Origin: Aliiglaciecola sp. 3_MG-2023
GTDB taxonomy: Bacteria; Pseudomonadota; Gammaproteobacteria; Enterobacterales; Alteromonadaceae
Reading direction: 5' to 3'
Length of the DNA stretch: 64,000 nt
Assembly (NCBI RefSeq): GCF_030548205.1
Contig: NZ_JAUORV010000008.1
Coordinates: 85,792 to 149,791, forward strand
The position numbers were made by a program, and so were the translations under genes. Shown here piece after piece: positions 9,151-18,429 of this stretch (position 1 is its first letter; every line of letters begins with the position of its first letter). The notes under the pieces are model-generated. The model ran no database searches. It was not told the origin of the DNA and saw only the letters and a list, made by a program, of their open reading frames with translations.

Positions 9151-9582
9151 ATGATTGTTATACATCACAACCCCGAATGCGGAACATCTCGAAACGTGCT
9201 TGCAATAATTGAGGACGCTGGGTTTCAGCCTAAGGTTATAAATTACTTAACTGAAGGGTGGACGAAGAGTCAATTACTGGGTTTATTCGCCGCGGCGAAC
9301 TTAACACCTCGCGAGGCCCTAAGAACCACAAAATCACCAGCAAGTGAACTTGGTTTATTGGACAGCAATGTCTCAGATGAAACCATTTTAGAAAATATGT
9401 TGCAATATCCGGTGTTGGTGAACCGCCCAATCGTATGCAGCCCAAAAGGGGTTAAGTTATGCCGTCCCAGTGAAGCCGTGTTAGATTTACTCGATAATTG
9501 GCCTGCTGGCCCTTATTTTAAAGAAGACGGCCAACAGATTATTGATTTAGCAGGCAATCGAGTGGAGGGGTCACAAAGCTAA
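9151..9582 (+). CDS. arsC: Arsenate reductase, glutaredoxin-coupled type
   Basis: A 143-residue enzyme of the plasmid R773 ArsC family. The catalytic cysteine is C10 in HHNPECGTSRNVL; the arginines that bind arsenate in the family have counterparts in LTPREALRT, LVNRPIV and LCRPSE. It uses glutathione and glutaredoxin, unlike the phosphatase-type ArsC at 6802. The ATG at 9151 has AAAGGAC upstream; an in-frame TTG at 9118 lacks one. It is last in the cluster, 125 bp after the pump, behind an inverted repeat. Confidence 0.93.
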   Translation: MIVIHHNPECGTSRNVLAIIEDAGFQPKVINYLTEGWTKSQLLGLFAAANLTPREALRTTKSPASELGLLDSNVSDETILENMLQYPVLVNRPIVCSPKGVKLCRPSEAVLDLLDNWPAGPYFKEDGQQIIDLAGNRVEGSQS

Positions 9583-10006
9583 AACTAGCCTATTTATTTT
9601 AGTCACGAGTACAGGTTTAAACTAGGCGCTTTTATGGATTAGACAATAATTGCAAAGCGTCCTATTTATTTCACTACCTAACAGTAACTCGTTCTGTCTT
9701 TCTTATTGCCTTAATACTTACAATAAATAACCTTCAACTAAGTGCTTTAAATGTCCGTCAATAATAGCTTTTGAATCCGATTTATATTTTAATGTAAATT
9801 AAATGTAACTATTTTTATCGGTTTCTCTTGTCGCTAAAATCACTTTTTTGCTCTATAGCCCAGAAAAATCAATAACTAGGGAATGAATGCTACAACCTTG
9901 AAACAATTTATACATATTACTAATACAAAAGTATTCGAATAATTAATTAAACTTATAGACGGAATAACTCTACTATTTTTGTATTCTAAATCAGAGGATA
10001 CATTTC
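9583..10006. other. Intergenic region upstream of the acyl-CoA operon
   Basis: 424 AT-rich bases between the ars cluster and the acyl-CoA dehydrogenase gene. I see no gene here. The last 100 bases before 10007 are very AT-rich and probably hold the operon promoter, but no box can be fixed with confidence. Confidence 0.5.
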
Positions 10007-11233
10007 ATGCATTTCGATTACTCTCCTAAAACCCAAGCTTTACTTGACCGTCTTAACGCATTCATGGACGAACATATTTATCCTGTGGAACAGGAATACA
10101 TAGAGTTGGTTGACAATAATCCACAACGTTGGACAACGCCTCCCTTAATGAACGAACTCAAGGAAAAAGCCAAAGCAGCAGGGTTGTGGAATCTATTTCT
10201 ACCTGAAGAATATTTACCTTATGGTGCAGGATTGACTAATCTAGAGTATGCACCTTTGTGCGAAGCAATGGGACGAGTGTTATGGAGCCCTGAGGTGTTC
10301 AACTGCAGTGCACCAGACACAGGCAATATGGAAGTGTTGTCTAAATATGGCAGTGAAGAGCACAAAAAGCAGTGGCTTGAGCCTTTACTCAATGGTGAAA
10401 TTCGCAGTGCATTTGCGATGACTGAACCTGCAGTTGCCTCTAGTGATGCAACGAATATCGAAACGGCAATTGTTCGAGAGGGTGATGAGTATGTGATCAA
10501 TGGTCGTAAGTGGTATACCAGTGGGGCGATGAATACCAACTGCAAAATTATGGTAGTAATGGGTAAAACAGACCCCTCCGCCGAGCGTCATAGGCAACAA
10601 TCTCAAATTTTAGTGCCTATGGATACTGCTGGTGTAACCGTTGTGCGTCCGATGCAAGCTATGGGTTTTTATGATGAGCCCATAGGCCATGCGGAAGTGT
10701 TATTCGAGAATGTTCGCGTGCCTGCAAGTAATTTATTAGTTGGTGAGGGAGAAGGGTTTGCTATCGCTCAAGGCCGCTTAGGTCCAGGCCGAATCCATCA
10801 CTGTATGCGCCTGATAGGTTGCGCTCAACGAGCGCTAGATTTAGCCTGTGAAAGGGTAGATGAGCGAGTTGCTTTTGGTCAGCCTCTTAGCAAACAGCAG
10901 TCGGTGAGAGAAGCTGTAGCGCAAATGCATTGTGATATCGAGCAGGCTAGACTGCTTACTCTTAAAGCGGCAGACAAGATGGATCGTTACGGCAACAAGG
11001 TCTCAAGAGACATTATCGCCGCGATTAAGATTGTCGCGCCCAGCATGGCATGTCGCGTTATCGATCAATCTATTCAAATGCATGGGGCAGCAGGCACCAG
11101 CCAAGATTTTGTATTATCAGCTATTTATGCCTATGCAAGAACGATTAAATTGGCAGATGGCCCAGATCAAGTGCATATGATGCAATTGGGGCGCAACTTG
11201 ATAAAAGATCATGTTGGAAAGCAAAAAAGCTAG
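10007..11233 (+). CDS. Acyl-CoA dehydrogenase (ACAD10/11-like)
   Basis: A 408-residue FAD enzyme that introduces the alpha-beta double bond in acyl-CoA. Family motifs are [15 protein letters not shown] (the substrate/FAD loop), GRKWYTSGA, and the C-terminal [11 protein letters not shown] with the GPDQVH tail. It resembles the ACAD10/ACAD11 group more than classical short-chain enzymes. It is followed at 54 bp by an APH-like kinase gene, the same pair of domains that is fused in animal ACAD10 and ACAD11. It starts from ATG with AGAGGAT upstream. Confidence 0.88.
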   Translation: MHFDYSPKTQALLDRLNAFMDEHIYPVEQEYIELVDNNPQRWTTPPLMNELKEKAKAAGLWNLFLPEEYLPYGAGLTNLEYAPLCEAMGRVLWSPEVFNCSAPDTGNMEVLSKYGSEEHKKQWLEPLLNGEIRSAFAMTEPAVASSDATNIETAIVREGDEYVINGRKWYTSGAMNTNCKIMVVMGKTDPSAERHRQQSQILVPMDTAGVTVVRPMQAMGFYDEPIGHAEVLFENVRVPASNLLVGEGEGFAIAQGRLGPGRIHHCMRLIGCAQRALDLACERVDERVAFGQPLSKQQSVREAVAQMHCDIEQARLLTLKAADKMDRYGNKVSRDIIAAIKIVAPSMACRVIDQSIQMHGAAGTSQDFVLSAIYAYARTIKLADGPDQVHMMQLGRNLIKDHVGKQKS

Positions 11234-11286
11234 GATTAAAGCCAGCATTATTTAATCGGCTAACGTAACTATTTAAAGGGGATAAA

Positions 11287-12330
11287 GTGAGCAAAACAGA
11301 TTCAGTTAACCAGCTCGATATGGAATCATTAGAAGCGTATTTTCGTGCCAACGTATTTGATTTTACGGGGGAATTTAAAGCTGAAAAGTTTAGTGGCGGT
11401 CAATCAAACCCGACGTTTAAGATCATGGCAGGAGACCAGAGCTATGTGCTCAGGCGTCAACCACCCGGGAAGTTGCTCAAATCTGCACATGCGGTGGATC
11501 GAGAATTTAAAGTCATCAATGCCTTACAAAACACCAAGGTGCCCGTGGCCAAGGTTTATCACCTTTGTGAAGACACCAGTGTTATTGGCAGTATGTTTTA
11601 CGTGATGGAATATGTCGACGGAGCGGTTTACTGGAACAGTAGCCTTCCGGAGATTGATAGCAACCAAAAACGTCACGAGATGTATCAGCAAATGAGTCAA
11701 GTTTTGGCTGATTTGCATGCTGTTGATGTAGACAAAGTAGGGCTAAGTGATTACGGCAAGGCAGGCAACTATTTTGAACGACAACTGAGTCGTTGGTCCA
11801 AGCAATATAAATTATCCGAAATCGACCCTATCCCCGAGATGGATACATTAATCACCTGGCTAAATCAGCATATTCCAGATGATGATGGCAAGGTGGCCTT
11901 GGTTCACGGTGACTATCGCCTAGATAATTTAATGTTTTCGAAAACATCGACAGAAATCATCGCCGTTTTGGATTGGGAATTATCCACCCTAGGCCATCCG
12001 TTGGCTGATTTGGCGTATCAATGTATGCAATTGCGTTTACCTGCAAATATCGGCCATTCCAGTGGTTTGGGAGGCGTGGATAGACAGGCTTTAGGAATTC
12101 CCAATGAACAAGAGTTTGTTGGCTGGTATTGCCAACGGGCAGGTTTAGCTAAAATTGAAAATTGGCATTTCTATCTTGCCTTCAGCTTTTTCCGCCTAGC
12201 TGCCATTGCCCAGGGGGTGGCGAAACGCGCGCAAGAAGGTAATGCCTCTAGTGCGCAGGCCAGTAAAGTGGGTGCCATGGTACCGCCATTAGCAAGAATG
12301 GCGATAGAATTAATCGAGGAACATCAATGA
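11287..12330 (+). CDS. APH-fold phosphotransferase (ACAD10/11 kinase-domain-like)
   Basis: A 347-residue aminoglycoside-phosphotransferase-fold kinase. The catalytic loop HGDYRLDN starts at H207 and the metal motif DWELSTLGHPLADLA follows at about 229. In animals this domain is fused to an acyl-CoA dehydrogenase and phosphorylates 4-hydroxyacyl-CoA; the adjacent dehydrogenase gene suggests the same two-step removal of a 4-hydroxy group here, which is inference. It starts at GTG with AAAGGGGAT before it, and its stop overlaps the next ATG by 4 bp. Antibiotic phosphorylation is unlikely given the neighbours. Confidence 0.85.
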   Translation: MSKTDSVNQLDMESLEAYFRANVFDFTGEFKAEKFSGGQSNPTFKIMAGDQSYVLRRQPPGKLLKSAHAVDREFKVINALQNTKVPVAKVYHLCEDTSVIGSMFYVMEYVDGAVYWNSSLPEIDSNQKRHEMYQQMSQVLADLHAVDVDKVGLSDYGKAGNYFERQLSRWSKQYKLSEIDPIPEMDTLITWLNQHIPDDDGKVALVHGDYRLDNLMFSKTSTEIIAVLDWELSTLGHPLADLAYQCMQLRLPANIGHSSGLGGVDRQALGIPNEQEFVGWYCQRAGLAKIENWHFYLAFSFFRLAAIAQGVAKRAQEGNASSAQASKVGAMVPPLARMAIELIEEHQ

Positions 12331-13301
12331 AAGCAATAGTGTGTAAGGAATTCGCCAGCGTTGAAAAATTAAGTTACGAAGATGTCGCAGATCCAATAGC
12401 GGGTAAAGGTCAGGTGGTTGTTGATATAAAAGCCGCTGGCGTGAATTTTCCTGATGGATTGTTAGTACAAGGTCTGTACCAAAGTAAACCTGACTTTCCG
12501 TTTATTCCAGGTGGCGAAGTGGCCGGTGTGATCAGCGAAGTTGGTGAGGGGGTTCCCCATTTAACCGTGGGACGTCGTGTTATCGCCCTGTGCGTGTTAG
12601 GTGGTTATGCAGAAAAAGTGGCTGTTCCTGCTACCCATGTTCTACCTTTACCAGATCAAATTCCAGATGAAGAAGCTGCAGCTTTAGTGACAGCTCACGC
12701 TACGGCCCATCATGGGTTGAAACAGCGAGCGAATATTCAACCTGGTGAAACCTTAGTGGTAACAGGCGCGGCTGGTGGCACAGGATTGGCCGCAGTACAA
12801 ATCGGCAAAGCCATGGGCGCGAAAGTGATAGCGGTATGTTCAACACAGGAAAAGCTTGATATTGCTAAGCAAAATGGTGCTGACGTTCTGGTTAATTACA
12901 CTGAAAATGATCTTAAAACAGCCTTAAAAGAAGCGACCGACGGCAAAGGCGCTGATGTGGTGTATGAGTGCGTAGGTGGCGATACGTTTCATGCGTGTTC
13001 TCGGAGCATGGGCTGGAATGGTCGTTTGTTAGTTGTTGGATTTGCTGGTGGCACTATTCCAGAGTTCCCGGTTAATTTAGCCTTAGTCAAAGGCTACTCT
13101 GTGGTGGGGGTGTTCTGGGGATCCTTTACTCAGCACCAACCAAAAGACTTCCAAGCCAACATGAAAGAGCTTCTTACTTGGTATTTAGAAGGTAAAGTCA
13201 AAGTGATTGTTGACCAGACGTTGCCATTAAATCGAGCTCCTGAAGCCCTTAATAAAGTGCTGGGCCGTGAAGTGAAAGGCAAAATGGCACTCAGACCTTA
13301 A
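12327..13301 (+). CDS. NADPH:quinone oxidoreductase-like (zinc-free MDR family)
   Basis: A 324-residue medium-chain reductase. The N-terminal GroES-like fold has GVNFPDGLLVQG and the nucleotide fold has VTGAAGGTGLAAVQIGKA from about residue 145. No zinc ligands are evident, so it fits the quinone oxidoreductase or enoyl reductase branch that uses NADPH. It overlaps the kinase gene by 4 bp (ATGA), so the two are translationally coupled, and it is the third gene of the operon. It may reduce an enoyl intermediate or an alpha,beta-unsaturated ketone; the substrate is unknown. Confidence 0.86.
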   Translation: MKAIVCKEFASVEKLSYEDVADPIAGKGQVVVDIKAAGVNFPDGLLVQGLYQSKPDFPFIPGGEVAGVISEVGEGVPHLTVGRRVIALCVLGGYAEKVAVPATHVLPLPDQIPDEEAAALVTAHATAHHGLKQRANIQPGETLVVTGAAGGTGLAAVQIGKAMGAKVIAVCSTQEKLDIAKQNGADVLVNYTENDLKTALKEATDGKGADVVYECVGGDTFHACSRSMGWNGRLLVVGFAGGTIPEFPVNLALVKGYSVVGVFWGSFTQHQPKDFQANMKELLTWYLEGKVKVIVDQTLPLNRAPEALNKVLGREVKGKMALRP

Positions 13302-13377
13302 GGCACAATGTACGGTCATTGACGCTAGAGAGGGGAATAATCCTGCTTGAATCCGAGCAAATGAAATAATACACTGC

Positions 13378-13397
13378 GGCCTCACTTGTATGAGGCC
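13378..13397 (+). repeat. Hairpin between the oxidoreductase and lipoprotein genes
   Basis: GGCCTCA and TGAGGCC form a perfect 7-bp stem with a six-base loop. There is no strong T run. It covers an in-frame ATG at 13390, which argues for the later start of the lipoprotein at 13408. Confidence 0.55.
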
Positions 13398-13407
13398 CAA
13401 TTTATTC

Positions 13408-14367
13408 ATGGATGTATCTGCGCGTCAGTTTATTGCTTTGTTGGTAACCCTTGTTGTGCTTTCAACAGGGTGTTCAACACCAAAGGTTTTATCAGAAGAT
13501 GAACTTACAGAGCTCAATAAACATAATCAACTGTTGAGTGAGGCTGAGCATTTCGTGCATGCCAATATATTTACTGGCATGGTGCATGTAAGAGCGACTA
13601 ATTTGCAAGAATGGAATCAACTTCTCATCGCTTATTCGTGCTCAGCAGATCTAGATCATACAACCCTTGATAACTCATACAATCAAAATTATCCTATTTT
13701 TGTTGACGCCATGAAGACCTTGGCAGAGCAAGAAGATCTGTTTACCTCAACACAAGCTAAGAATGTACTAGCCGATGTTTCTCAGCTTGCTTACCGACTT
13801 TTTAGTGTTAGTTACGCCACAGGCTATGCTAGGCAAATACAACTTGCTGACACGTTATCACCGGGGATCCGTGAAGAGTTATGTGATGGACGAGTAGGAA
13901 CGGTGAATTCCTACTCCCTTGGATATCGTAATTCTGTTGCTTGGCGCTCTTTTGATACCGCGCTTTTAGCAAATAACAATGGCTTACAGGCCCATGCAAA
14001 AAATGGCGATAAGGCATTTCAAACCCTGCTGAACCAACAATATGAGCAATTTGACGCGTTAGTTTATAGCCACGCTTACCAACAAACTGATGCGTATCAA
14101 TCTTTGTTTTTTGAAGTGAATAAATTTGAAAATGTTGAACTCTATGGTAAAGAGGTAACTAGGTTGTCACTAACCTATATTGATATTGAAGCCCAAAATA
14201 AACATAATGATTTTGCTTATCTAATGTTATCTTCAGGCTACCATTGGGGGATGATGTCGGTATTAGCGTTGCTAGAGGAAGAGTACCCACGGGTTCATGC
14301 TCTTAAACAACATCAAGGGGTTGAATTGGTTAAAGACGCTGTAGGCAATTTAAATCGTCGCCAATAG
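13408..14367 (+). CDS. Putative lipoprotein of unknown function
   Basis: About 319 residues. The N-terminus (FIALLVTLVVLSTGCSTPK) is a lipoprotein signal with the lipobox LSTGC, so the mature protein would be membrane-anchored at that cysteine. The rest is mainly helical and polar with no motif I recognise. The ATG at 13408 is preferred to the ATG at 13390, which lies in a hairpin and would add six residues. It ends 16 bp before the convergent DUF3718-like gene. No function is claimed. Confidence 0.7.
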   Translation: MDVSARQFIALLVTLVVLSTGCSTPKVLSEDELTELNKHNQLLSEAEHFVHANIFTGMVHVRATNLQEWNQLLIAYSCSADLDHTTLDNSYNQNYPIFVDAMKTLAEQEDLFTSTQAKNVLADVSQLAYRLFSVSYATGYARQIQLADTLSPGIREELCDGRVGTVNSYSLGYRNSVAWRSFDTALLANNNGLQAHAKNGDKAFQTLLNQQYEQFDALVYSHAYQQTDAYQSLFFEVNKFENVELYGKEVTRLSLTYIDIEAQNKHNDFAYLMLSSGYHWGMMSVLALLEEEYPRVHALKQHQGVELVKDAVGNLNRRQ

Positions 14368-14382
14368 TGTCTGAGCAAACTT

Positions 14383-14778
14383 TTAGATTTTATCCCCTAA
14401 AGTGTTAGCGATAGGTGAGCCCGCCAATTCTGTTTCATTGATCCATTGCAACAGTGTTTTACCATCATGTTCGGGCATCCTCAATTTGCGCTTCGGCAGG
14501 TGTTCTATCAACAATTCGGCAGTATGATTAGCTTTATTCAACAAAGCGGTTCTAATTAAACTCTGACCATCACAACTAATCCCATCGTAATAATGTTGCA
14601 GTTTCAATCGATAATGGGTTCGCATCTCTGTTATTTTTTGCTGTAAGGTCGAAGTGTCATCGGAAGCTACAAGGCTGCATAGATTTTTTAATGCGACATT
14701 TATATTTGCTTTAGCATTGCTTGCATATAATAACGTTACCAAAAAAATAGCGAAAACAAACAACAGTGTCTTTATCAC
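14383..14778 (-). CDS. Small secreted DUF3718-like protein (divergent paralogue)
   Basis: 131 residues with a signal peptide (LLFVFAIFLVTLLYASNAKA) and then the same plan as the paralogues at 24767 and 25553: ALKNLC...DDTSTLQQK, YRLKLQHYYDGISCDGQSLIRTALL, and a closing EHDGKTLLQWI. The two mature cysteines are conserved in all three. The family resembles DUF3718, of unknown role. The start is GTG with a weak site. It lies 39 bp downstream of the PEP-CTERM-like gene at 14818 on the same strand and is probably co-transcribed with it. Confidence 0.72.
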   Translation of the reverse strand: MIKTLLFVFAIFLVTLLYASNAKANINVALKNLCSLVASDDTSTLQQKITEMRTHYRLKLQHYYDGISCDGQSLIRTALLNKANHTAELLIEHLPKRKLRMPEHDGKTLLQWINETELAGSPIANTLGDKI

Positions 14779-14817
14779 CTGGAATATTTCCTTTTCATTT
14801 TAATATTCCCTTTGGTA

Positions 14818-15360
14818 TTAAACATTGGACTTAAATTGAGGGGTGTTTTTAGCTAAGCGCCGCTTTAAAGCCACAAGTCCAATTATTAATAGTAACAAGG
14901 AAGGGGCGTTAGACACTGCGGAAGCGCTACTTTGGAAGCTGAGTAAAATATAATCTTCTGATGACCATCTGGTATTATTGAAATTCAATGCCAGTAGTTC
15001 TTGGTTAAAATCAATATCAACCGCATCAAAGCCTTCAACCGACGTCAGTAGGGCAAAATCACTTGGGCTGAAAAGGTTGGGGGCGAACGACAAGCTCAGC
15101 ATTTCATTCGCACCCATGCTTAAATTATCTTGCAGATTACTAATTAACAAAGCGTCTTTTTCAAAATTAACACTGAGAAATGGAGTGCCCATTAACAATA
15201 AGTCAAACTCACTGTTATTTGCATCTGCGATGGCTATCTTATCGTCACATTCCCAAATAATTGAGGGCTCAATATCACAAACGACTTGCGTCCCTATAAT
15301 GGAAGCATTGCTTGACCACGAGCAAAGTAGAAACAGTATGCAACCCGCAAAATTTTTCAT
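14818..15360 (-). CDS. Secreted protein with PEP-CTERM-like tail
   Basis: 180 residues with an N-terminal signal peptide (residues 1-19, ending ...WSSNAS) and a C-terminal tripartite tail: a short NAP motif, a hydrophobic stretch (SLLLLIIGLVALK) and a basic cluster (KRRLAK). That tail looks like a variant PEP-CTERM sorting signal, read by exosortase in species that have it. The central part is beta-rich and acidic with no recognised domain. It is upstream of the DUF3718-like gene at 14383. A GATACCAAGGTATG motif sits 82-95 bp before the start. Confidence 0.62.
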   Translation of the reverse strand: MKNFAGCILFLLCSWSSNASIIGTQVVCDIEPSIIWECDDKIAIADANNSEFDLLLMGTPFLSVNFEKDALLISNLQDNLSMGANEMLSLSFAPNLFSPSDFALLTSVEGFDAVDIDFNQELLALNFNNTRWSSEDYILLSFQSSASAVSNAPSLLLLIIGLVALKRRLAKNTPQFKSNV

Positions 15361-15441
15361 TCTAGTTAAGGCCTTTTAACCCATGGCAATTGATTGCTGT
15401 TAATTTAACGTGAATAAAAAACTGAATGGAAGTTGTGGCTT

Positions 15442-15455
15442 GATACCAAGGTATG
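15442..15455 (-). promoter_or_regulatory. GATAC-N4-GTATG motif, copy 1
   Basis: GATACCAAGGTATG, 82-95 bp upstream of the start at 15360. The same palindromic motif occurs at a similar distance before both DUF3718-like genes at 25162 and 25948, which suggests a shared operator. Confidence 0.5.
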
Positions 15456-15473
15456 GGGAGGTATACATTAAAT

Positions 15474-15513
15474 GCGGTATAACATAAATGGGCAAAGCTT
15501 CATGTTATACCGC
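15474..15513. terminator. 12-bp perfect inverted repeat after the acyl-CoA ligase
   Basis: GCGGTATAACAT and ATGTTATACCGC are exact complements with a 16-base loop, just past the stop of the minus-strand ligase gene (15525). The T content afterwards is weak, so it may be a terminator or mRNA-stabilising hairpin. Confidence 0.6.
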
Positions 15514-15524
15514 CTGAATATTAA

Positions 15525-17168
15525 TTATTGTGGAAATTCATAGTCTTTAAATTCGTCCCTCAATGCTAATTTATTTAATTTACCCGTGGCCGTATGGGGA
15601 AGTTCATTGGCAAACACAACATCTTCTGGCAATGACCACTTATGCATTTTATCTTTTAAATATTCCATGACGTCGTCGCGGTTTAAATTAGCATTCTCAG
15701 CGGGCACTACAACTAATAGCGGCCTTTCAGTCCATTTAGGGTGATATCGTCCTATTGCAGCGGCTTCGGCAATTTGTGGGTGGCTCGCTGCTGCATTTTC
15801 AATGTCAATAGAACTAATCCATTCGCCACCTGATTTAATCACATCTTTAGTGCGATCGGTTATTTGTAAATAGCCTTGTGGGTCAATTGTTGCAACATCA
15901 CCAGTATTCATCCAACCATCTTCGTCTACAGGACAGTCTGCATCCCCTGGGGTTTGTGACATACCGTAATAACCTGTTGCAATCCATGGTCCTTTGACTT
16001 TTAGCGCACCAAACGCGACGCCATCCCAGGGTAACTCATTATTTTGCTCGTCGACTATTTTCATTTCTACACCATATACGGTTTTACCTTGTTTAAGCCG
16101 TAGTTCGGTATCTTCTTCATCGGTTAAGTTTTCCATCCCTGGGGATAGGGTAAAGACGGTGCCAAGTGGGCTCATTTCGGTCATGCCCCAACCTTGTTTT
16201 ACTTCGGTTTGATAATCGTGTTTTAAGCGCTCTATGATGCCTCTTGGGCAAGCTGCGCCGCCAGAAGTAACAGCACTTAAAGTGGGTATTTTTTTACCAC
16301 TTTTATCGAGATATTCCAATAACGCCATCCAGATAGTGGGTACACCTGAACTAAGGGTAACGCCTTCCTCTTCAATTAATGATTGCAAGGTTTCGCCATC
16401 TGCCATTTTAGGCCCTGGCATGACTAGCTTACTGCCTACCATTACACCAGCATAAGGGATACCCCATGCATTGACATGGAACATAGGTACGATGGGCATA
16501 GTCACCGCTTTACAAGACGCGTTGGTGGCGTCGGGCAGGGAGCCCGCATAGGCATGTAAAATAGTGGAGCGATGACTGTATACCACGCCTTTTGGATTAC
16601 CTGTTGTTCCCGAGGTATAACACATACCAGCAGCACTATTTTCATCGAACTCGGGCCATTGGTAATTGTCGTCAAATTGGGCCAATAGGTCTTCGTAGCA
16701 AATGACGTTCTCCAAGGTCGTTTGTGGCATATGTTCCTTGTCCGTAAGTACCACAATTTTCTCAACACTTTTAAGTTGGCTATAAAGGGCCTCCACTAAA
16801 GGCATCACTAATACATCAACAAACAACACTTTGTCTTCTGCATGGTTGATTATGTAATTAACCTGTTCGGGAAATAGTTTGGGGTTGATCATATGGCAAA
16901 CCAAACCTGTGCCCGAAATCCCGTAATACAGTTCAAGGTGACGGTAATCATTCCAAGCTAAGGTACCTATACGATCGCCAAATTCCAGCTCCAAGGATTC
17001 CAGCGCATTGGCCAATTGTCGGGTGCGCTTAGCAAAATCTTTGTAGGTATAACGATGTCTCGGATTGTCTGCGGTAACAGATACGATTTCGCGGCTAGGG
17101 AAGTTTCGTTCGGCATGACGCAATATTGACGATATCATCAATTGCGTATTCATCATTAGGCCTTGCAT
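15525..17168 (-). CDS. Fatty-acid/acyl-CoA ligase (AMP-forming)
   Basis: A 547-residue member of the ANL superfamily that activates a carboxylic acid to acyl-CoA through an acyl-AMP. The P-loop [12 protein letters not shown] begins near residue 184; later motifs include [24 protein letters not shown] and the hinge/lysine tail [15 protein letters not shown] and TATGKLNK. These fit medium- to long-chain ligases. The ATG at 17168 has AGGAA seven bases upstream; an in-frame TTG nine codons earlier (17195) lacks a site. It probably feeds the acyl-CoA enzymes encoded around it. Confidence 0.88.
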   Translation of the reverse strand: MQGLMMNTQLMISSILRHAERNFPSREIVSVTADNPRHRYTYKDFAKRTRQLANALESLELEFGDRIGTLAWNDYRHLELYYGISGTGLVCHMINPKLFPEQVNYIINHAEDKVLFVDVLVMPLVEALYSQLKSVEKIVVLTDKEHMPQTTLENVICYEDLLAQFDDNYQWPEFDENSAAGMCYTSGTTGNPKGVVYSHRSTILHAYAGSLPDATNASCKAVTMPIVPMFHVNAWGIPYAGVMVGSKLVMPGPKMADGETLQSLIEEEGVTLSSGVPTIWMALLEYLDKSGKKIPTLSAVTSGGAACPRGIIERLKHDYQTEVKQGWGMTEMSPLGTVFTLSPGMENLTDEEDTELRLKQGKTVYGVEMKIVDEQNNELPWDGVAFGALKVKGPWIATGYYGMSQTPGDADCPVDEDGWMNTGDVATIDPQGYLQITDRTKDVIKSGGEWISSIDIENAAASHPQIAEAAAIGRYHPKWTERPLLVVVPAENANLNRDDVMEYLKDKMHKWSLPEDVVFANELPHTATGKLNKLALRDEFKDYEFPQ

Positions 17169-17301
17169 ATAATGGTTCCTACTGTACTTGGTCAACTCTG
17201 TTCAAATAACAGAGCTCACTTTGGAAAATGTGCAACCATAGTTAGCGTTAACCACGGTTGCCTTGTTTATTTTTAATCGCGTACAAATATAATATTGGCT
17301 A

Positions 17302-18069
17302 TTACCAGGCACTCACACCACCATCTATGGCAATGGTTTGTCCGTTCATGTATGAATTTCCAGGAGATAAAACCAAAATCATAGTGTTGACGATTTCCTG
17401 AGGGGTGCCTAAACGTCGCATTGGTGAACCTTGAGCCATACGTTGCTGTGATTCTGGAGAATCAAACCCGTCAGTTGCTAAAATATTTGTTGGACTATAA
17501 AACGGACATATTGCGTTAGCACGAATACCTTTTTTAGCATACTCGACTGCAGCGGTGCGGGTTAATCCTACTACTGCGTGTTTTGCTGCCACATATGCAG
17601 CACATTTAGGTGCACCACCAATACCGGCCATTGAGCTTACATTTAGAATGTGTCCTGCGCCTTGTTTTAGCATGACTTCGATTTGATATTTCATGCCAAA
17701 CATTACACCATTCACATTTACAGCCATTTGTTTGTCCATTGTGGCTTGTTCCAACTCATGAAAAGGAACTAAACTATGGGCGATACCTGCATTGTTAACA
17801 CCAATATCGAGTCGACCAAAATTATCCATTGCAGCGTCGACCATTGCTTTAACTTGTGATTCATTGCTTACGTCGCAACTCATTGAAATTACTTTGTTTT
17901 TATCCGGATTAAGCGACGAAACTGTGTTTTCTAACTCGTCAGTATTAATATCACTAATGACTAAATTACAGCCTCTAGCTGCCAAACCTTGTGAAAGCAA
18001 ACGTCCAAAGCCACTGGCGGCTCCTGTAATCATGGCCACTTGGCCGCTAAAATCGAGAAGTGAGTCCAA
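17302..18069 (-). CDS. Short-chain dehydrogenase/reductase (3-hydroxyacyl-CoA or alcohol type)
   Basis: A 255-residue classical SDR. The cofactor glycine motif is TGAASGFGR near residue 15, NNAG is in GVNNAGIA, the catalytic pair is Y159-xxx-K163 (YVAAK), and the tail GQTIAIDGGVSAW is typical. The start is TTG with AAGAAGG upstream; no ATG precedes the cofactor motif. It is downstream of nothing on its strand and divergent from the beta-oxidation operon at 18430; the acyl-CoA ligase gene follows it on the same strand, 133 bp away. It probably oxidises a hydroxy intermediate of the same pathway. Confidence 0.86.
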   Translation of the reverse strand: MDSLLDFSGQVAMITGAASGFGRLLSQGLAARGCNLVISDINTDELENTVSSLNPDKNKVISMSCDVSNESQVKAMVDAAMDNFGRLDIGVNNAGIAHSLVPFHELEQATMDKQMAVNVNGVMFGMKYQIEVMLKQGAGHILNVSSMAGIGGAPKCAAYVAAKHAVVGLTRTAAVEYAKKGIRANAICPFYSPTNILATDGFDSPESQQRMAQGSPMRRLGTPQEIVNTMILVLSPGNSYMNGQTIAIDGGVSAW

Positions 18070-18429
18070 AAAATGTACCTTCTTTTAAAACGTTAAATCC
18101 CATTAATTGCCTATCAGTTCTGTTTTAGAAGCAACGTGAACTGGAGCGCGATGAGTTAATACCTAGCCACTTTTTAACTGAGCTAAAAAATAGTTTGGTG
18201 TTAACGGCATGTAAATCTAAGTCCCTAGAAAATCAGATGCAAAACCGAATGTCAATATCTACAAGATAAGGGTTTCTGGGCGATTAGGCGAATGATCAAC
18301 AAAATCAACTGCTATCGGCAATATCAATTTCATTTATTTTCTATTATAAAATCAATAAATTTGGATGATTGGTTAGGCTGACCTAGTATCTTCGCTCTAG
18401 TTATTTTTAAACTATAAATAGAGGATTTT
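18070..18429. other. Divergent intergenic control region
   Basis: 360 bp between the divergent SDR gene and the beta-oxidation operon. It must hold promoters for both. I see a CAGTTC...GAACTG dyad near 18117-18145 and GGTTAGGCTGACC at about 18372, faintly like fatty-acid regulator sites, but neither matches a known consensus well enough to name. Confidence 0.4.

Noticed and set aside
18372..18384. A FadR-like operator (GGTTAGGCTGACC) before the beta-oxidation operon.
   Set aside because: The match to known fatty-acid regulator sites is weak and no regulator gene is next to it.
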